Positions 41,743 to 51,086 are shown, counted from the stretch's first letter. The stretch is 64,000 nt of DNA from Microbulbifer agarilyticus (GCF_001999945.1 NZ_CP019650.1:2108001-2172000); one strand, 5' to 3'. Notes: generated by a model not told the origin, from the sequence alone. Numbers and translations: made by a program.

Positions 41743-42075
41743 TCAGATGTTTTTAATGGTGCCTTTGGGCAGTACCGCGTGTACTGAAACCTTCTGGAAC
41801 TTCAGCTTCATATTGTCTGCCACTTCCAGAATCACGTAATCGTCGTCTACTTTTTCAACACGACCCAGCATGCCGCTGGTCATTACCACTTCGTCACCCT
41901 TTTTCAGCGCGCCAACAAGCTCTTGATGCTCTTTCTGACGCTTGCGCTGCGGACGAATAATGAACAGCCACATGAATACAAACAAGCCGCCGAACATCAG
42001 CAGGGTAATTAGCGGGTTACCCTGAGGAGCCGGTGCGGCCTCTTGCGCCATTGCAGCAGGAATAAAGAAATCCAT
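41743..42075 (-). CDS. yajC: Preprotein translocase accessory protein YajC
   Basis: YajC is a small membrane protein that associates with SecDF and the Sec translocon. The 110 residues contain the single transmembrane helix NPLITLLMFGGLFVFMWLFI followed by the signature IIRPQRKRQKEHQELVGALKKGDEVVMTSGMLG. It is normally encoded in tgt-yajC-secD-secF, but here it stands alone, between an AraC gene and a terminator, so it is either a relocated single copy or a second one. The ATG at 42075 is followed by an Ala/Met-rich region before the helix, as in relatives. Confidence 0.95.
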   Translation of the reverse strand: MDFFIPAAMAQEAAPAPQGNPLITLLMFGGLFVFMWLFIIRPQRKRQKEHQELVGALKKGDEVVMTSGMLGRVEKVDDDYVILEVADNMKLKFQKVSVHAVLPKGTIKNI

Positions 42076-42204
42076 GGTCTAAACCTCGATAGAGTCAGTC
42101 AAATTCTGGGGCACAACTCTAACGGCTTTGACAAAATGAGGCAATCCAGAGCACCGCAATTGCGGGCTCTGGATTGTGTGGTGCGAGGGATCTGCGGGCG
42201 TCGA

Positions 42205-42651
42205 TTAATAGCGCTGACGAACTTGCCGGCGATATCCTGTCGGTGACATTCCAGTCCAACGCTTAAATGCGCTGGTAAAGCTGGTTCTGTCAGAGAAATC
42301 GAGGATTCGGGAGATACCATCAACGCTCAGTGCGGTGTCTTTCAAAAAATGCACTGCATGACGGAAACGAACGTGATCCCGCAGGGATGCAAAACTGAGA
42401 TTATGCTCCTGCAAACGGCGCTGCAGGGTGCGGGTGGACATGCTGAGGTCAGAGGCCACCGGGCGAATTGCCAGAGATGCCTTACCAATCCGTTGTTCCA
42501 GCACGTCGATTACACGGGCGGCGATACCGAAGCTGGTCGCTTCAGGTGGCGCCAACAACTGGTCGAGAATGTTCGGATCACCGGACAGACGCGCCTGTTG
42601 CAATGGTTTGTCTTCTGACAAAGAAGCCTGATCTGGCTGAATGTGATTCAT
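42205..42651 (-). CDS. Short AraC-type helix-turn-helix regulator
   Basis: This 148-residue protein is little more than an AraC DNA-binding domain: SLAIRPVASDLSMSTRTLQRRL (first HTH) and AVHFLKDTALSVDGISRILDFSDRTSFTSAFKRWTG (second HTH with the PTGYRRQ ending), preceded by about 55 residues without a recognisable ligand domain. The ATG at 42651 is well supported by AAAGGAGCAGCTTA. The sensing mode is unknown; it might be a remnant of a longer regulator or an autonomous short one. It lies 129 bases upstream of the yajC start on the same strand. Confidence 0.85.
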   Translation of the reverse strand: MNHIQPDQASLSEDKPLQQARLSGDPNILDQLLAPPEATSFGIAARVIDVLEQRIGKASLAIRPVASDLSMSTRTLQRRLQEHNLSFASLRDHVRFRHAVHFLKDTALSVDGISRILDFSDRTSFTSAFKRWTGMSPTGYRRQVRQRY

Positions 42652-43104
42652 TAAGCTGCTCCTTTATGGATTCCTTGAGCCGCGGTTATTGTTCTACGCC
42701 CGCTTCCTGCGAGACCCTTTATACCACCGCCAGTAATATTGCTGATCTGATTAAAGTTTACAAATCCAACAATCTCTGACTACAACCTTGGGTGCTGGGC
42801 GCACCTGAAAAACAAGCAACGAAGCCTACCCAGAGTGAACGTTTTTTGTACTGCTCCTCGCACCACACCCAATCGCTCTGGGCAAAACGTTTGAGCGGCG
42901 CTCCTTTACACAAGCCAGTATAGACCATCTAGGGATAATGCAAGGGACGACAGGCAATTTTTTTTAAGCAATGCACAAAAAGAGTACACCGCGACAATTG
43001 CCTCCCTCTATATATGTCTCCTGAATAGCTCCCTCATGACCCGCATATGGCTATTAGGAGCTAAACACGAGGCCGCCATACCGTTTGACTGCCCCGCGGT
43101 CCAC
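42652..43104. other. Long intergenic region between AraC gene and bcp
   Basis: This 453-base region has no credible gene. On the minus strand a promoter-like CTTGCA/TATACT pair (TATACT at 42919-42924) could drive a leader of about 260 nt to the AraC start. Within it, GCCCAGAG and CTCTGGGT are complementary and GGTGC/GCACC flank a 5-base loop, so a structured leader or sRNA is possible but unproven. Confidence 0.35.
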
Positions 43105-43581
43105 TTAGTCCAGATTTTCGTCAATCCAGTTCAAAACATCGTCGTGGTGGGTTTTCGTCTTCACCTTATCGATGACATGCTGCAGGCGACCCGCCTTATC
43201 GATAATAAAGGTGGTACGAATCAAGCCCATGTACTCTTTACCCATAAATTTCTTGAGCCCCCAACAACCGTACTTATCGGCGATCTTGTGATCCTCATCA
43301 GCGAGCAGATCAAAATTCAATTCGTACTTATCAATAAACTTCTGCAGCTTTGCCTCAGGGTCCGGGCTCAGGCCAAAGACAACGGTGTCACGCTTGGCGA
43401 ATTCCTTGGCGCTATCGCGAATGCCGCACGCCTGCGTCGTACAACCGGGCGTTAAGGCCTTAGGGTAAAAGTACAGCACCACATTTTTTTTATCCCGAAA
43501 ATCTTTTAAAGCAACCTTCTCGCCATTTTGATTCTTCAGTGTAAATACAGGTGCAAGATTGCCGATTTTAGGATGTGCCAT
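43105..43581 (-). CDS. bcp: Thioredoxin-dependent peroxiredoxin Bcp/PrxQ
   Basis: Bcp reduces hydrogen peroxide and organic hydroperoxides in the cytoplasm. The 158 residues match the family. The catalytic block is YFYPKALTPGCTTQACGIRD, with the peroxidatic Cys47 and the resolving Cys52 five residues later, the mark of the PrxQ alpha-2 subtype. KNVVLYFYP precedes it and DVLNWIDENLD ends the protein. The ATG follows GGGGAGGCTCC. It appears to be a single-gene unit. Confidence 0.96.
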   Translation of the reverse strand: MAHPKIGNLAPVFTLKNQNGEKVALKDFRDKKNVVLYFYPKALTPGCTTQACGIRDSAKEFAKRDTVVFGLSPDPEAKLQKFIDKYELNFDLLADEDHKIADKYGCWGLKKFMGKEYMGLIRTTFIIDKAGRLQHVIDKVKTKTHHDDVLNWIDENLD

Positions 43582-43761
43582 GGAGCCTCCCCTTATTGAA
43601 ATACAAGTATTGAAATGCGCAGCGCTAGGTACTTACAAGTTGTTCGTACGCAAAACACACACGTGAAAGTCGCGTCCGATATTATATCGACTTTAGCAGC
43701 GGGCGCGATCTTCCAAGAAAGTTTTGTTGAATGCGATCTGACGGCATAAATCGCTGCGGGA

Positions 43762-44298
43762 TTAAAAGTCCTGCAAGCGGAAGCATTGCTCTTTGCGTGC
43801 ACGCAAGCCGCAGATACCGAGCTTCTCGACAAGTGCCGCTTTTTCGGCGTCGGTAAGGAACTCCCCTACTTCCAGGCAGCCCTCCGGGCCGCTAAAGGTG
43901 ACCGCCGTGGGCTCGGCAGGCGTGGCTCCCATCCGCACCAGTATCGCCAAGCTGTCTCGATCAAATTCAGTGTGATACACCGGCCGCTTGAGACTACCTC
44001 GACTGGTATCGAGGACTACGCGCTCATCGGTTATGCGGATCACTTCCCGGCGCGTACCTTCCATATATACGTAGCCAAACAGGGCGCCCAGCAATAGCAT
44101 TTCCAGCCCAGCAAACGGAATAACCATCCAGGCTCCCGCCAGCGCAAACGCGACACTAATGCCCAGGGAAACGGCGACCAGGGAAATGAACACCCAGAGG
44201 TTGCCAGCGAAAGATAGGGATTGATTGGGCGCGAGAAGGATACAGGCCCGACGCCCGCGCGCGCCGCCGACTTCTTTGACCATGAGTACATCATCCAT
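43762..44298 (-). CDS. DUF2244 membrane protein
   Basis: This 178-residue protein has two membrane segments (about residues 32-50 and 55-78, LWVFISLVAVSLGISVAFALAG and VIPFAGLEMLLLGALFGYVYM) and a C-terminal soluble domain with TDERVVLDTSRGSLKRPVYH, fitting the DUF2244 family. Function is unknown. In other proteobacteria DUF2244 genes often sit near cytochrome oxidase genes, but none is present here. The ATG at 44298 is chosen over a GTG one codon upstream, and neither has a clear ribosome site. Confidence 0.8.
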   Translation of the reverse strand: MDDVLMVKEVGGARGRRACILLAPNQSLSFAGNLWVFISLVAVSLGISVAFALAGAWMVIPFAGLEMLLLGALFGYVYMEGTRREVIRITDERVVLDTSRGSLKRPVYHTEFDRDSLAILVRMGATPAEPTAVTFSGPEGCLEVGEFLTDAEKAALVEKLGICGLRARKEQCFRLQDF

Positions 44299-44301
44299 CA
44301 C

Positions 44302-44607
44302 TGTGATTATTTCAGTGTAGGACAGGGTAAAACTGAACCAAGAGTCAGCTTCTACCAGCGAGGCCTTCTATACTGTTGCGACACCGGTGACCGGCGTTCC
44401 AATAGCCTATTTTGCCTCCCTCTTCTACAGTGCTCCGCGTTCTGGCCCATCGAGCCGTATCAGGGGTAGATTTTCCCGCACACAGGGGGCAAGATGCGGC
44501 GGGAATACGCGTCCAAAAGCCGCGTGCAATAACCGCCTGGCTCGTTTCCGGCAAACCCATGGCCGATACATAGACCGGCAGGCGCGAACGACAACAAGAG
44601 CACCATC
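44302..44607. other. Gap upstream of asnS
   Basis: This region of about 300 bases separates the divergent DUF2244 gene and asnS. I see no gene, tRNA or convincing promoter in it. Confidence 0.5.
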
Positions 44608-46008
44608 ATGCAAGTTGAGTCCATCGAAAAACTATTAAAGTCCACTCAGCGGGAAGGTGAAACCGCCCGTATCCAGGGCTGGATCCGTACCCGTCGCGAT
44701 TCCAAAGCGGGCCTGTCTTTTCTCGCAGTGCACGACGGCAGTTGCTTCGACCCAATTCAGGTGGTCGTTGAAGCCGACATCAACAACTACCAGTCCGAAA
44801 TTCTGCGCCTGACCACGGGCTGTGCAGTGGATATTGAAGGTACGATCAAGGCGTCCGAGGGTAAGGGGCAATCGATTGAGCTATTGGCAAACAGTGTGAC
44901 CGTAGTTGGGTGGGTAGAAGATCCAGACACCTATCCGATGTCCCCCAAGCGTCACAGCATGGAGCATTTGCGCGAACACGCCCACTTGCGACCGCGCACC
45001 AACGTAAGTGGCGCAGTTGCGCGCGTACGCAACTGTATCGCACAGGCCGTGAACCGCTTCTTCCACGAGCGCGGCTTTAACTATGTGCACACCCCAATCA
45101 TCACCGCCTCCGACTGTGAGGGTGCAGGCGAGATGTTCCGCGTAAGCACGCTGGATCAGACCAACCTGCCCCTGACCGATAAGGGTGACGTCGACTACGG
45201 CGAGGATTTCTTCGGCGAAGAGACCTTCCTCACCGTATCTGGCCAGCTCAACGTAGAGAGCTACTGCCTCGCGCTATCCAAGGTCTACACCTTCGGCCCA
45301 ACGTTCCGCGCAGAAAACTCCAATACCACTCGCCACCTGGCGGAGTTCTGGATGGTAGAGCCGGAAATTGCGTTTGCGGACCTGGCAGACTGCGCGAACC
45401 TGGCCGAAGAAATGCTCAAGTACATCTTCCGTGCCGTTTTGAGCGAACGTGCCGATGACATGGCGTTCTTTGCTCAGCGCATTGATAAAGAAGCCATCTC
45501 GCGCTTGGAAAACATTATCGATAACGACTTCGCCCGCATCAATTACAGCGATGCCATCGAGATTCTGGAAAACTGCAAAGAGAAATTTGAGTTCCCGGTT
45601 TCCTGGGGTATCGATCTAGCCTCCGAACACGAACGCTATCTTGCCGAGAAGCACTTCAAGAAACCGGTCATCGTGCTGAACTACCCGAAGGACATCAAGG
45701 CCTTCTATATGCGCATGAATGACGACGGTAAAACCGTGGCGGCCATGGACGTACTGGCTCCGGGCATCGGTGAAATTATTGGCGGTTCACAGCGTGAAGA
45801 GCGCCTTGACCGTCTGGATGCGCGTATGGACGAAATGGATATTCCGAAAGAGCACCTGGATTGGTACCGCGACTTGCGTCGCTACGGTACTGTGCCACAC
45901 GGTGGCTTTGGACTGGGCTTCGATCGCATCGTGTCCTACGTTACCGGTATGGGCAATATCCGCGACGTGATCCCTTTCCCACGCACTCCGCGCAACGTGA
46001 AGTTCTAA
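44608..46008 (+). CDS. asnS: Asparaginyl-tRNA synthetase
   Basis: AsnRS charges tRNA-Asn. The 466 residues equal E. coli AsnRS in length. An N-terminal OB-fold anticodon-binding domain ([23 protein letters not shown]) is followed by the class II catalytic core: motif 1 region, motif 2 [21 protein letters not shown], and motif 3 [13 protein letters not shown] near the end. Three strong class II motifs make the call certain. The following terminator is shared with the convergent mdh. Confidence 0.98.
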   Translation: MQVESIEKLLKSTQREGETARIQGWIRTRRDSKAGLSFLAVHDGSCFDPIQVVVEADINNYQSEILRLTTGCAVDIEGTIKASEGKGQSIELLANSVTVVGWVEDPDTYPMSPKRHSMEHLREHAHLRPRTNVSGAVARVRNCIAQAVNRFFHERGFNYVHTPIITASDCEGAGEMFRVSTLDQTNLPLTDKGDVDYGEDFFGEETFLTVSGQLNVESYCLALSKVYTFGPTFRAENSNTTRHLAEFWMVEPEIAFADLADCANLAEEMLKYIFRAVLSERADDMAFFAQRIDKEAISRLENIIDNDFARINYSDAIEILENCKEKFEFPVSWGIDLASEHERYLAEKHFKKPVIVLNYPKDIKAFYMRMNDDGKTVAAMDVLAPGIGEIIGGSQREERLDRLDARMDEMDIPKEHLDWYRDLRRYGTVPHGGFGLGFDRIVSYVTGMGNIRDVIPFPRTPRNVKF

Positions 46009-46054
46009 CGTGAAATTATTGTGTCGCGTGCCAGCGGTATTCGCTGGCAGAAAC

Positions 46055-46086
46055 AAAAAAACCCGCACCAAGGTGCGGGTTTTTTT
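46055..46086. terminator. Bidirectional terminator between asnS and mdh
   Basis: A perfect 9-bp stem ACCCGCACC/GGTGCGGGT with an AA loop is flanked by an A run and a T run, so it can stop both convergent genes. A second small hairpin CCAGCG/CGCTGG lies just before it. Confidence 0.95.
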
Positions 46087-46113
46087 ATGGCTTTTACTTG
46101 CTTGCGTAAAAGC

Positions 46114-47094
46114 TTACGGCAGCAGGTGCGCTACAGCATCGCGCTCTTCAGCCAGTTCCTGCTCGGTCGCAGTCATCTTCTCGCGAGAGAAATCATTGAT
46201 GTCTACGCCCTGAACGATTTCCCAGTCGCCGTTTTTGCAAACAACCGGGAAGGAGTAGATCAAGCCTTTAGCGATACCGTAAGAGCCATCGCTGTATACA
46301 CCCATGCTGGTCCAGTCGCCTTCAGCGGAACCCAGAGCCCAATCGCGCATGTGGTCGATAGCAGCGTTGGCTGCGGAAGCAGCAGAGGAAGCACCACGTG
46401 CCTTGATGATGGCGGCACCGCGCTGCTGAACAGTCGGGATGAAGTCAGTCTCGTACCACTCCTGCTCTACTTTACCCATCGCGTCTTCGCCATTTACCTT
46501 GGCCTGGTGCAGGTCAGGGTACTGAGTCGCAGAGTGGTTACCCCAGATAGTCATGTGGGTAATGTCGTTGACGGTGGAATCGGTCTTGTTCGCCAGCTGA
46601 GTCAGGGCACGGTTGTGGTCCAGACGGGTCATGGCGGTGAAGTTACGCGGGTCCAGATCAGGCGCATTGCGCTGAGCGATCAGTGCGTTGGTGTTGGCCG
46701 GGTTGCCAACAACCAGTACTTTCACGTCGCGGGAAGCTACGTCGTTCAGGGCTTTACCCTGCGCAGAGAAGATTGCGGCGTTGGCTTCCAGCAGGTCTTT
46801 ACGCTCCATACCTGGGCCACGCGGACGGGCGCCAACCAGCAGTGCGTAATCTGCGTCTTTAAAGGCAACGGTTGCATCGTCAGACTGAACGATTCCTGCC
46901 AGCAGCGGGAAGGCACAGTCTTCCAGTTCCATCGCTACGCCTTTCAGGGCTTCCAGAGCGGGAGTAATTTCCAGCAGCTGAAGAATAACTGGTTGATCCT
47001 TACCCAGCATTTCGCCAGAAGCGATGCGGAACAGTAGGGAGTAGCTGATCTGACCGGCGGCGCCGGTAACTGCAACACGAACAGGTGCTTTCAC
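46114..47094 (-). CDS. mdh: Malate dehydrogenase
   Basis: Mdh oxidises malate to oxaloacetate with NAD in the TCA cycle and glyoxylate bypass. The 326 residues belong to the cytosolic-type (long) family: [23 protein letters not shown] gives the NAD site, [23 protein letters not shown] and the substrate-binding [13 protein letters not shown] follow, and [13 protein letters not shown] contains the catalytic His. The start is a GTG at 47094, preceded by CGGAGATACATC. It ends at a terminator shared with asnS and is probably transcribed alone. Confidence 0.97.
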   Translation of the reverse strand: MKAPVRVAVTGAAGQISYSLLFRIASGEMLGKDQPVILQLLEITPALEALKGVAMELEDCAFPLLAGIVQSDDATVAFKDADYALLVGARPRGPGMERKDLLEANAAIFSAQGKALNDVASRDVKVLVVGNPANTNALIAQRNAPDLDPRNFTAMTRLDHNRALTQLANKTDSTVNDITHMTIWGNHSATQYPDLHQAKVNGEDAMGKVEQEWYETDFIPTVQQRGAAIIKARGASSAASAANAAIDHMRDWALGSAEGDWTSMGVYSDGSYGIAKGLIYSFPVVCKNGDWEIVQGVDINDFSREKMTATEQELAEERDAVAHLLP

Positions 47095-47194
47095 GATGTA
47101 TCTCCGTTGTTTTCAGGCGCCCGCATTATAGGGCCTTGCAAATTAATTTCATTATCCTTTGGTCTATATCTCTATACAAAAGAGACCAAATTAA

Positions 47195-47827
47195 TCACGC
47201 CAAATCCTTTTTCGCGCCCGGATAACGAATTTTTAAGGCTTCATACAACTGAACGCTGAAATTTTCTGCTGCAGTGTCTAAAGATTGAACAATCTCCGCC
47301 AGGTGCTCGTTGTCTTCCCTACCCTGCCATTGCTTCTGGTAGCTGCCATCTTGATAACCGTGATCCTGGCGGAAACGATTCAGCACATTTTTGCCAACAT
47401 AACGACGATAAAGCTCATCGAGATCCATGGCGCAATCGGCCAATAATTGAGCAAACCCAGGCAGATCAAATTGTTTGGTCGCAAGCGTATTCAAGGTGAA
47501 TGACTCCAGGTTTTCCCTGAAGTCGCCAGCACTGACATCAATAGCGTCGAGCTGCTGCTGCATTTCTTGAGCAACAACCTCGGGGGCACCCTGCTGAAGC
47601 TCCAGGCTCAGGCCAAAATGCCAGATATCCACCAGTTCCAGCTTAACCTGCTCAATTTCTGGCTCCTGCTTCTTCCACCATTTCCAACCGTAGTGATCCA
47701 GTAATTCGGCGCTCTCGACCCAAATCGCGCGGTACCAGGCGAAATTCTGCTCACGCCAGTTCTCATTTACGACCGTATTGATGGCGTCCTGCAGGGCCAG
47801 CATGGTCGCCAGTTGTTGTTGAGACAT
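47195..47827 (-). CDS. Dimeric dUTP diphosphatase-like protein (dUTPase_2)
   Basis: This 210-residue all-helical protein resembles the dimeric dUTPases, which hydrolyse dUTP or dUDP and are unrelated to trimeric Dut. The acidic metal motifs read WVESAELLDHYGWKWWKKQ and QVKLELVDIWHFGLSLEL, the ExxE and ExxD pairs expected for this all-alpha NTP pyrophosphatase superfamily. The ATG follows TAGGAAATAACT. It lies 30 bases after the tatD end on the same strand. A general nucleotide-pool cleaning role is likely, but the substrate is not shown. Confidence 0.9.
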   Translation of the reverse strand: MSQQQLATMLALQDAINTVVNENWREQNFAWYRAIWVESAELLDHYGWKWWKKQEPEIEQVKLELVDIWHFGLSLELQQGAPEVVAQEMQQQLDAIDVSAGDFRENLESFTLNTLATKQFDLPGFAQLLADCAMDLDELYRRYVGKNVLNRFRQDHGYQDGSYQKQWQGREDNEHLAEIVQSLDTAAENFSVQLYEALKIRYPGAKKDLA

Positions 47828-47857
47828 AGTTATTTCCTAAGATCAGCCCGGCCAGAT

Positions 47858-48634
47858 TTATGCGGCGCGCGGGAAAAGTCGGTAAAAATTTTCGGTGGTG
47901 ATGCGGGCAAGCTCTTCGTAAGGCAGCCCACGCAAATCGGCAATAAACTCGGCCACTTCACGCACGTAGGCGGGAATATTCGGTTTACCGCGGTGTGGCA
48001 CCGGTGCGAGGTACGGAGAATCGGTTTCCACAAGAAGGCGATCGAGCGGCACTTGCTTGGCAACTTCACGAAGCTCTTCCGCATTTTTGAAGGTGACGAT
48101 GCCAGACAGGGAGATGTAGTAGTTAAGGTCTAACGCGGCCTTTGCCATCCCCCAAGATTCGGTGAAACAGTGCAAAACTCCCGCATGCTCACGGCTGCCA
48201 TGTTCTTTGATCAGATCGATGGTGTCCTGACGGGCATCGCGGGTATGCACAATGACGGGTAAGCCAATTTGATCCGCAGCCTGCAAATGCGCCACAAAGC
48301 TTTGCTGCTGTACTTCTCTGGTTTCGGTGCTGTAGTAGTAATCCAAACCTGTTTCACCGAGTGCAACCACGTTTGGCTGCGCCGACAGGCTTTTTAGCTT
48401 ATTGACATCAGCAAGGCCTGAATCAACGTCCAGCGGGTGTACTCCGACGGAACAGACCACGTCCGGATAGGTGTTGGCGATGGAAACTACCTGGTCGGCG
48501 TTATCCAGACTAATCCCCACACAGAGAAACTTGCTCACCCCGCGGCTACGCGCAAGGTCCAGCACCGCATCCAGGTCACCATCAAACTTGTCGAGTTTGA
48601 GCCTGTCGAGGTGACAATGAGAATCTACCAGCAT
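47858..48634 (-). CDS. tatD: TatD family metal-dependent deoxyribonuclease
   Basis: TatD family enzymes are TIM-barrel metal-dependent nucleases with a role in DNA repair and turnover. From the ATG at 48634 the protein has 258 residues and begins with the metal-binding MLVDSHCHLDRL (HxH). GETGLDYYY and the late LVETDSPYLAPVPHRGKPN are classic TatD blocks, and VIVHTRDA has the further ligand His. The frame could begin earlier (48667), but that adds a non-conserved TRMRGDRLLF segment. It follows pilZ and is the usual end of the tmk-holB-pilZ-tatD cluster. Confidence 0.94.
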   Translation of the reverse strand: MLVDSHCHLDRLKLDKFDGDLDAVLDLARSRGVSKFLCVGISLDNADQVVSIANTYPDVVCSVGVHPLDVDSGLADVNKLKSLSAQPNVVALGETGLDYYYSTETREVQQQSFVAHLQAADQIGLPVIVHTRDARQDTIDLIKEHGSREHAGVLHCFTESWGMAKAALDLNYYISLSGIVTFKNAEELREVAKQVPLDRLLVETDSPYLAPVPHRGKPNIPAYVREVAEFIADLRGLPYEELARITTENFYRLFPRAA

Positions 48635-48756
48635 AAATAACAGCCTATCGCCCCGCATTCGAGTCAATGCATTAGGGAAATTGAATCAGGGGAAAATGAA
48701 GGGGAGATTATACAGGCATGGACATCGATATGCCTGTCTTGCTGGACGCTAGTGAT

Positions 48757-48801
48757 GGGACAGTTTGTGGGGGGACAGCTTGCGGGGGGACAACCACCGG
48801 A
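48757..48801 (+). repeat. Three 15-bp repeats
   Basis: GGGACAGTTTGTGGG, GGGACAGCTTGCGGG and GGGACAACCACCGGA follow one another at a 15-base step; the third is diverged. They lie between the pilZ and tatD genes. Confidence 0.6.
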
Positions 48802-48838
48802 CCGAAGTGCCCGGCAGTATCGAGACAATGAGATGTCG

Positions 48839-49192
48839 TTACAGCGTATGCGTCGGCCGGCTCGACTCGAGAGAACCTGCGAGAAGCGTTTCAATCTTGT
48901 TCTGTGCGGTATTTTCCTTGTCGCTAAACTGGATACCGATACCGGGAGTGCGGTTGCCTTGTGCCCCACCTGGGGTAATCCAGACGACCTTACCTGCCAC
49001 CGGAAGCTTTTCCGGCTCGTCCATCAGGCTCAACAGCAAGAAAACTTCGTCGCCCAAGTTGTAAGACTTGTCGGTATTGATAAACAGACCACCGTTTTTC
49101 ACGAACGGCATATACGCCGCATACAACACGGATTTGTCTTGAATCTTCAGTGACAGGATGCCGTTGCGGGCACCGCCCCCTATACCTTTCAT
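48839..49192 (-). CDS. pilZ: Type IV pilus PilZ-domain protein
   Basis: PilZ in this position is needed for type IV pilus biogenesis in Pseudomonas. The 117 residues (ATG at 49192; a GTG at 49204 lacks a good site) match the 118-residue PilZ prototype: ILSLKIQDKSVLYAAYMPFVKNGGLFI, VFLLLSLMDEPEKLPVAGKVVWITPGGAQGNRTPGIGIQF. It lacks the RxxxR and D/NxSxxG motifs of c-di-GMP-binding PilZ proteins, as does the prototype. It follows holB in a conserved cluster, separated by a possible small gene. Confidence 0.93.
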   Translation of the reverse strand: MKGIGGGARNGILSLKIQDKSVLYAAYMPFVKNGGLFINTDKSYNLGDEVFLLLSLMDEPEKLPVAGKVVWITPGGAQGNRTPGIGIQFSDKENTAQNKIETLLAGSLESSRPTHTL

Positions 49193-49193
49193 G

Positions 49194-49400
49194 CTAAACC
49201 CCACCGCGGTTGCGTATCATCTTCAGCCCATAAAAGGCAATCTGGCCGCACGCCACTTCTTGTACATTATTTAATCGCCCGCCGAAAACCCTAACTCGTG
49301 TAGAGCCGACGACCGTATAGGAATTGTCGTGGTAAGTTACCTCGATGGCCAGCGACCTGTCCACATTCCTGTGAAATATCAGCGGAACAGCCCGGCCCAC
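49194..49400 (-). CDS. Possible small gene between holB and pilZ
   Basis: A 68-codon frame starts at a GTG overlapping the last 22 bases of holB and ends in TAG just before the pilZ ATG, so it fits the operon tightly. The predicted product is beta-rich (VTYHDNSYTVVGSTRVRVFGG) with no signal peptide. I do not recognise it, and the start codon has no clear ribosome site. It could be spacer sequence that happens to be open. Confidence is low. Confidence 0.3.
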   Translation of the reverse strand: MGRAVPLIFHRNVDRSLAIEVTYHDNSYTVVGSTRVRVFGGRLNNVQEVACGQIAFYGLKMIRNRGGV

Positions 49401-50416
49401 CGGATCATCAGCTCTTCCAACAGCAGCCGCTTGTTCGGGTTACTGTTGCCAGATAGCAAGGCGCGCGCTTTGAGCAGATGGTCATAGAAGCCAAATACCG
49501 GCCGCATGCTCTCTGGTCCCGTTCCCGGTAACCGCTGCAGCAAGCCCATAATCTTCGGGTCCGCAGCGACATCGGTACTGCGGGATTTCAAGATCAACGC
49601 CACCCAGCTCTGCCAGAATTGCAGCAACATGTTGAGGTCAGCCCCATCGGCAGGCTTTTCCCATTTACCCGCAAGTACCACCGGGCTTTGATCACCCCGT
49701 GTCAGTGCACTCAGATCTGCAAAAAACGTCTGCCGTGCCTCTTCCGCTTCCGGCTCCATCAAGCGAATCGCCAGCAACGGTGCACCGCCAGCGAGATTGA
49801 GTGCACTATCGGCGTCTTCGTTTTCGATACCGCTTTCACGCAACCAGCGCAAGGCAGATTGCTGTGGCGGAATCGGGAAAGCGATCGTCTGGCAGCGACT
49901 ACGAATAGTTGGCAGCAAGCCGGAGGGATGGTCCGTAATGAGCAGGAAAATGACCGATGCGGATGGCTCCTCGAGATTCTTCAGAAGCGCATTGGCCGCG
50001 TTTACATTCATCGCCTCAGCGGGCGCAAGCAGAACAACCCGGGCGCCCTCCCGGCCACTGGTGCGACCAACAAATTCACCCAGCTCACGAATCTGCTCAA
50101 CCTTTAGCGGCCCCTGCTCTTTCTCCGGTACCACGCGGGTAAAATCCGGATGGGAACCAGCCGCACGCAACTGGCAACCGCGGCACTCGCCACACGCCAA
50201 GCCGTGACGAGGCTGATCGCACAATAACAACGCGGTAAACGCTTCCGCGAAACGGCGCTTACCCAGGCCGGGCTGACCGCTGATCAACAACGCATGCGGG
50301 CAACGCCCCGCAACCCATTGTGCACCCAGACGCTGCCACTGTGCTGCCTGCCATGGCAGCGGCGATGGAATTTCCGACTGCGCGAAACCGCCGGAATCTG
50401 CTGCAACCGATGTCAT
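49379..50416 (-). CDS. holB: DNA polymerase III delta-prime subunit
   Basis: HolB is part of the clamp loader that opens the beta clamp. The 345 residues have a Walker A-like SGQPGLGKRRFAEAF (about residues 46-60) and the zinc module Cys66, Cys75, Cys78, Cys81 (LLCDQPRHGLACGECRGCQ), both typical of delta-prime. EEPSASVIFLLITDHPSGLLPTIRSRCQ holds the sensor region. It starts in an ATGA overlap with the tmk stop, so translation is coupled. Confidence 0.96.
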   Translation of the reverse strand: MTSVAADSGGFAQSEIPSPLPWQAAQWQRLGAQWVAGRCPHALLISGQPGLGKRRFAEAFTALLLCDQPRHGLACGECRGCQLRAAGSHPDFTRVVPEKEQGPLKVEQIRELGEFVGRTSGREGARVVLLAPAEAMNVNAANALLKNLEEPSASVIFLLITDHPSGLLPTIRSRCQTIAFPIPPQQSALRWLRESGIENEDADSALNLAGGAPLLAIRLMEPEAEEARQTFFADLSALTRGDQSPVVLAGKWEKPADGADLNMLLQFWQSWVALILKSRSTDVAADPKIMGLLQRLPGTGPESMRPVFGFYDHLLKARALLSGNSNPNKRLLLEELMIRWAGLFR

Positions 50417-51051
50417 AGTGCGCTCGCAATCTTGCCCAGTGCCACCGCCAGGTTCTCCTGAACCTGCTCAAGCGGCACTGAGGCATCGATGACCGCGTAT
50501 CGATCCGGGTCACTGTGCGCACGATCGAGGTATGCAGCGCGAACCTTGTTAAAGAAGTGGATCTGCTCACTTTCAAAACGGTCGGCTTCACCGGTACTGG
50601 CTGCGCGCTGCAGGCCAATTTCGGGATCGACATCAAGCAGTAAAACCTGATCAGGACGCAGATCACCCTGAACAGTTTGTTCGAGCTGCGCAATCAAGTT
50701 CGAGTCCAGCTCACGACCGCCCCCCTGATACGCGTAAGTCGCGTCGGTAAAGCGGTCACAAATAACCCATTTACCCTCAGCGAGTGCGGGCAGTATCACG
50801 CGCTGCAAGTGCTGTGCGCGAGCGGCAAAAACCATCAATAGTTCTGCAGTTGGATCTACGCCTTCTTCGCGTTTTTCCAGCAGCAGGTTACGCAGCTGCT
50901 CTGCGAGAGGTGTACCACCGGGCTCTCGCGTTTGGATAAACGGAATTCCCTGCTCCGTCAGCCACTGGGTAATAAAGCGAAGGTTCGTGGATTTACCCAC
51001 GCCCTCACCGCCTTCCAGGGTAATAAATTTTCCGTTTGGTAGATCGCTCAT
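50413..51051 (-). CDS. tmk: Thymidylate kinase
   Basis: Tmk phosphorylates dTMP to dTDP. From the ATG at 51051 it has 212 residues. The P-loop is EGGEGVGKST near residue 14, the DR motif is in WVICDRFTDATYAYQGGGR, and LLLDVDPEIGLQRA with the arginine-rich lid region follows. An upstream frame start at 51078 is not needed. It lies between mltG and holB in the conserved cluster and overlaps holB by 4 bases. Confidence 0.97.
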   Translation of the reverse strand: MSDLPNGKFITLEGGEGVGKSTNLRFITQWLTEQGIPFIQTREPGGTPLAEQLRNLLLEKREEGVDPTAELLMVFAARAQHLQRVILPALAEGKWVICDRFTDATYAYQGGGRELDSNLIAQLEQTVQGDLRPDQVLLLDVDPEIGLQRAASTGEADRFESEQIHFFNKVRAAYLDRAHSDPDRYAVIDASVPLEQVQENLAVALGKIASAL

Positions 51052-51086
51052 TGATTTTCCGGCCGTCAAAACGGGCAACCGTTTGA

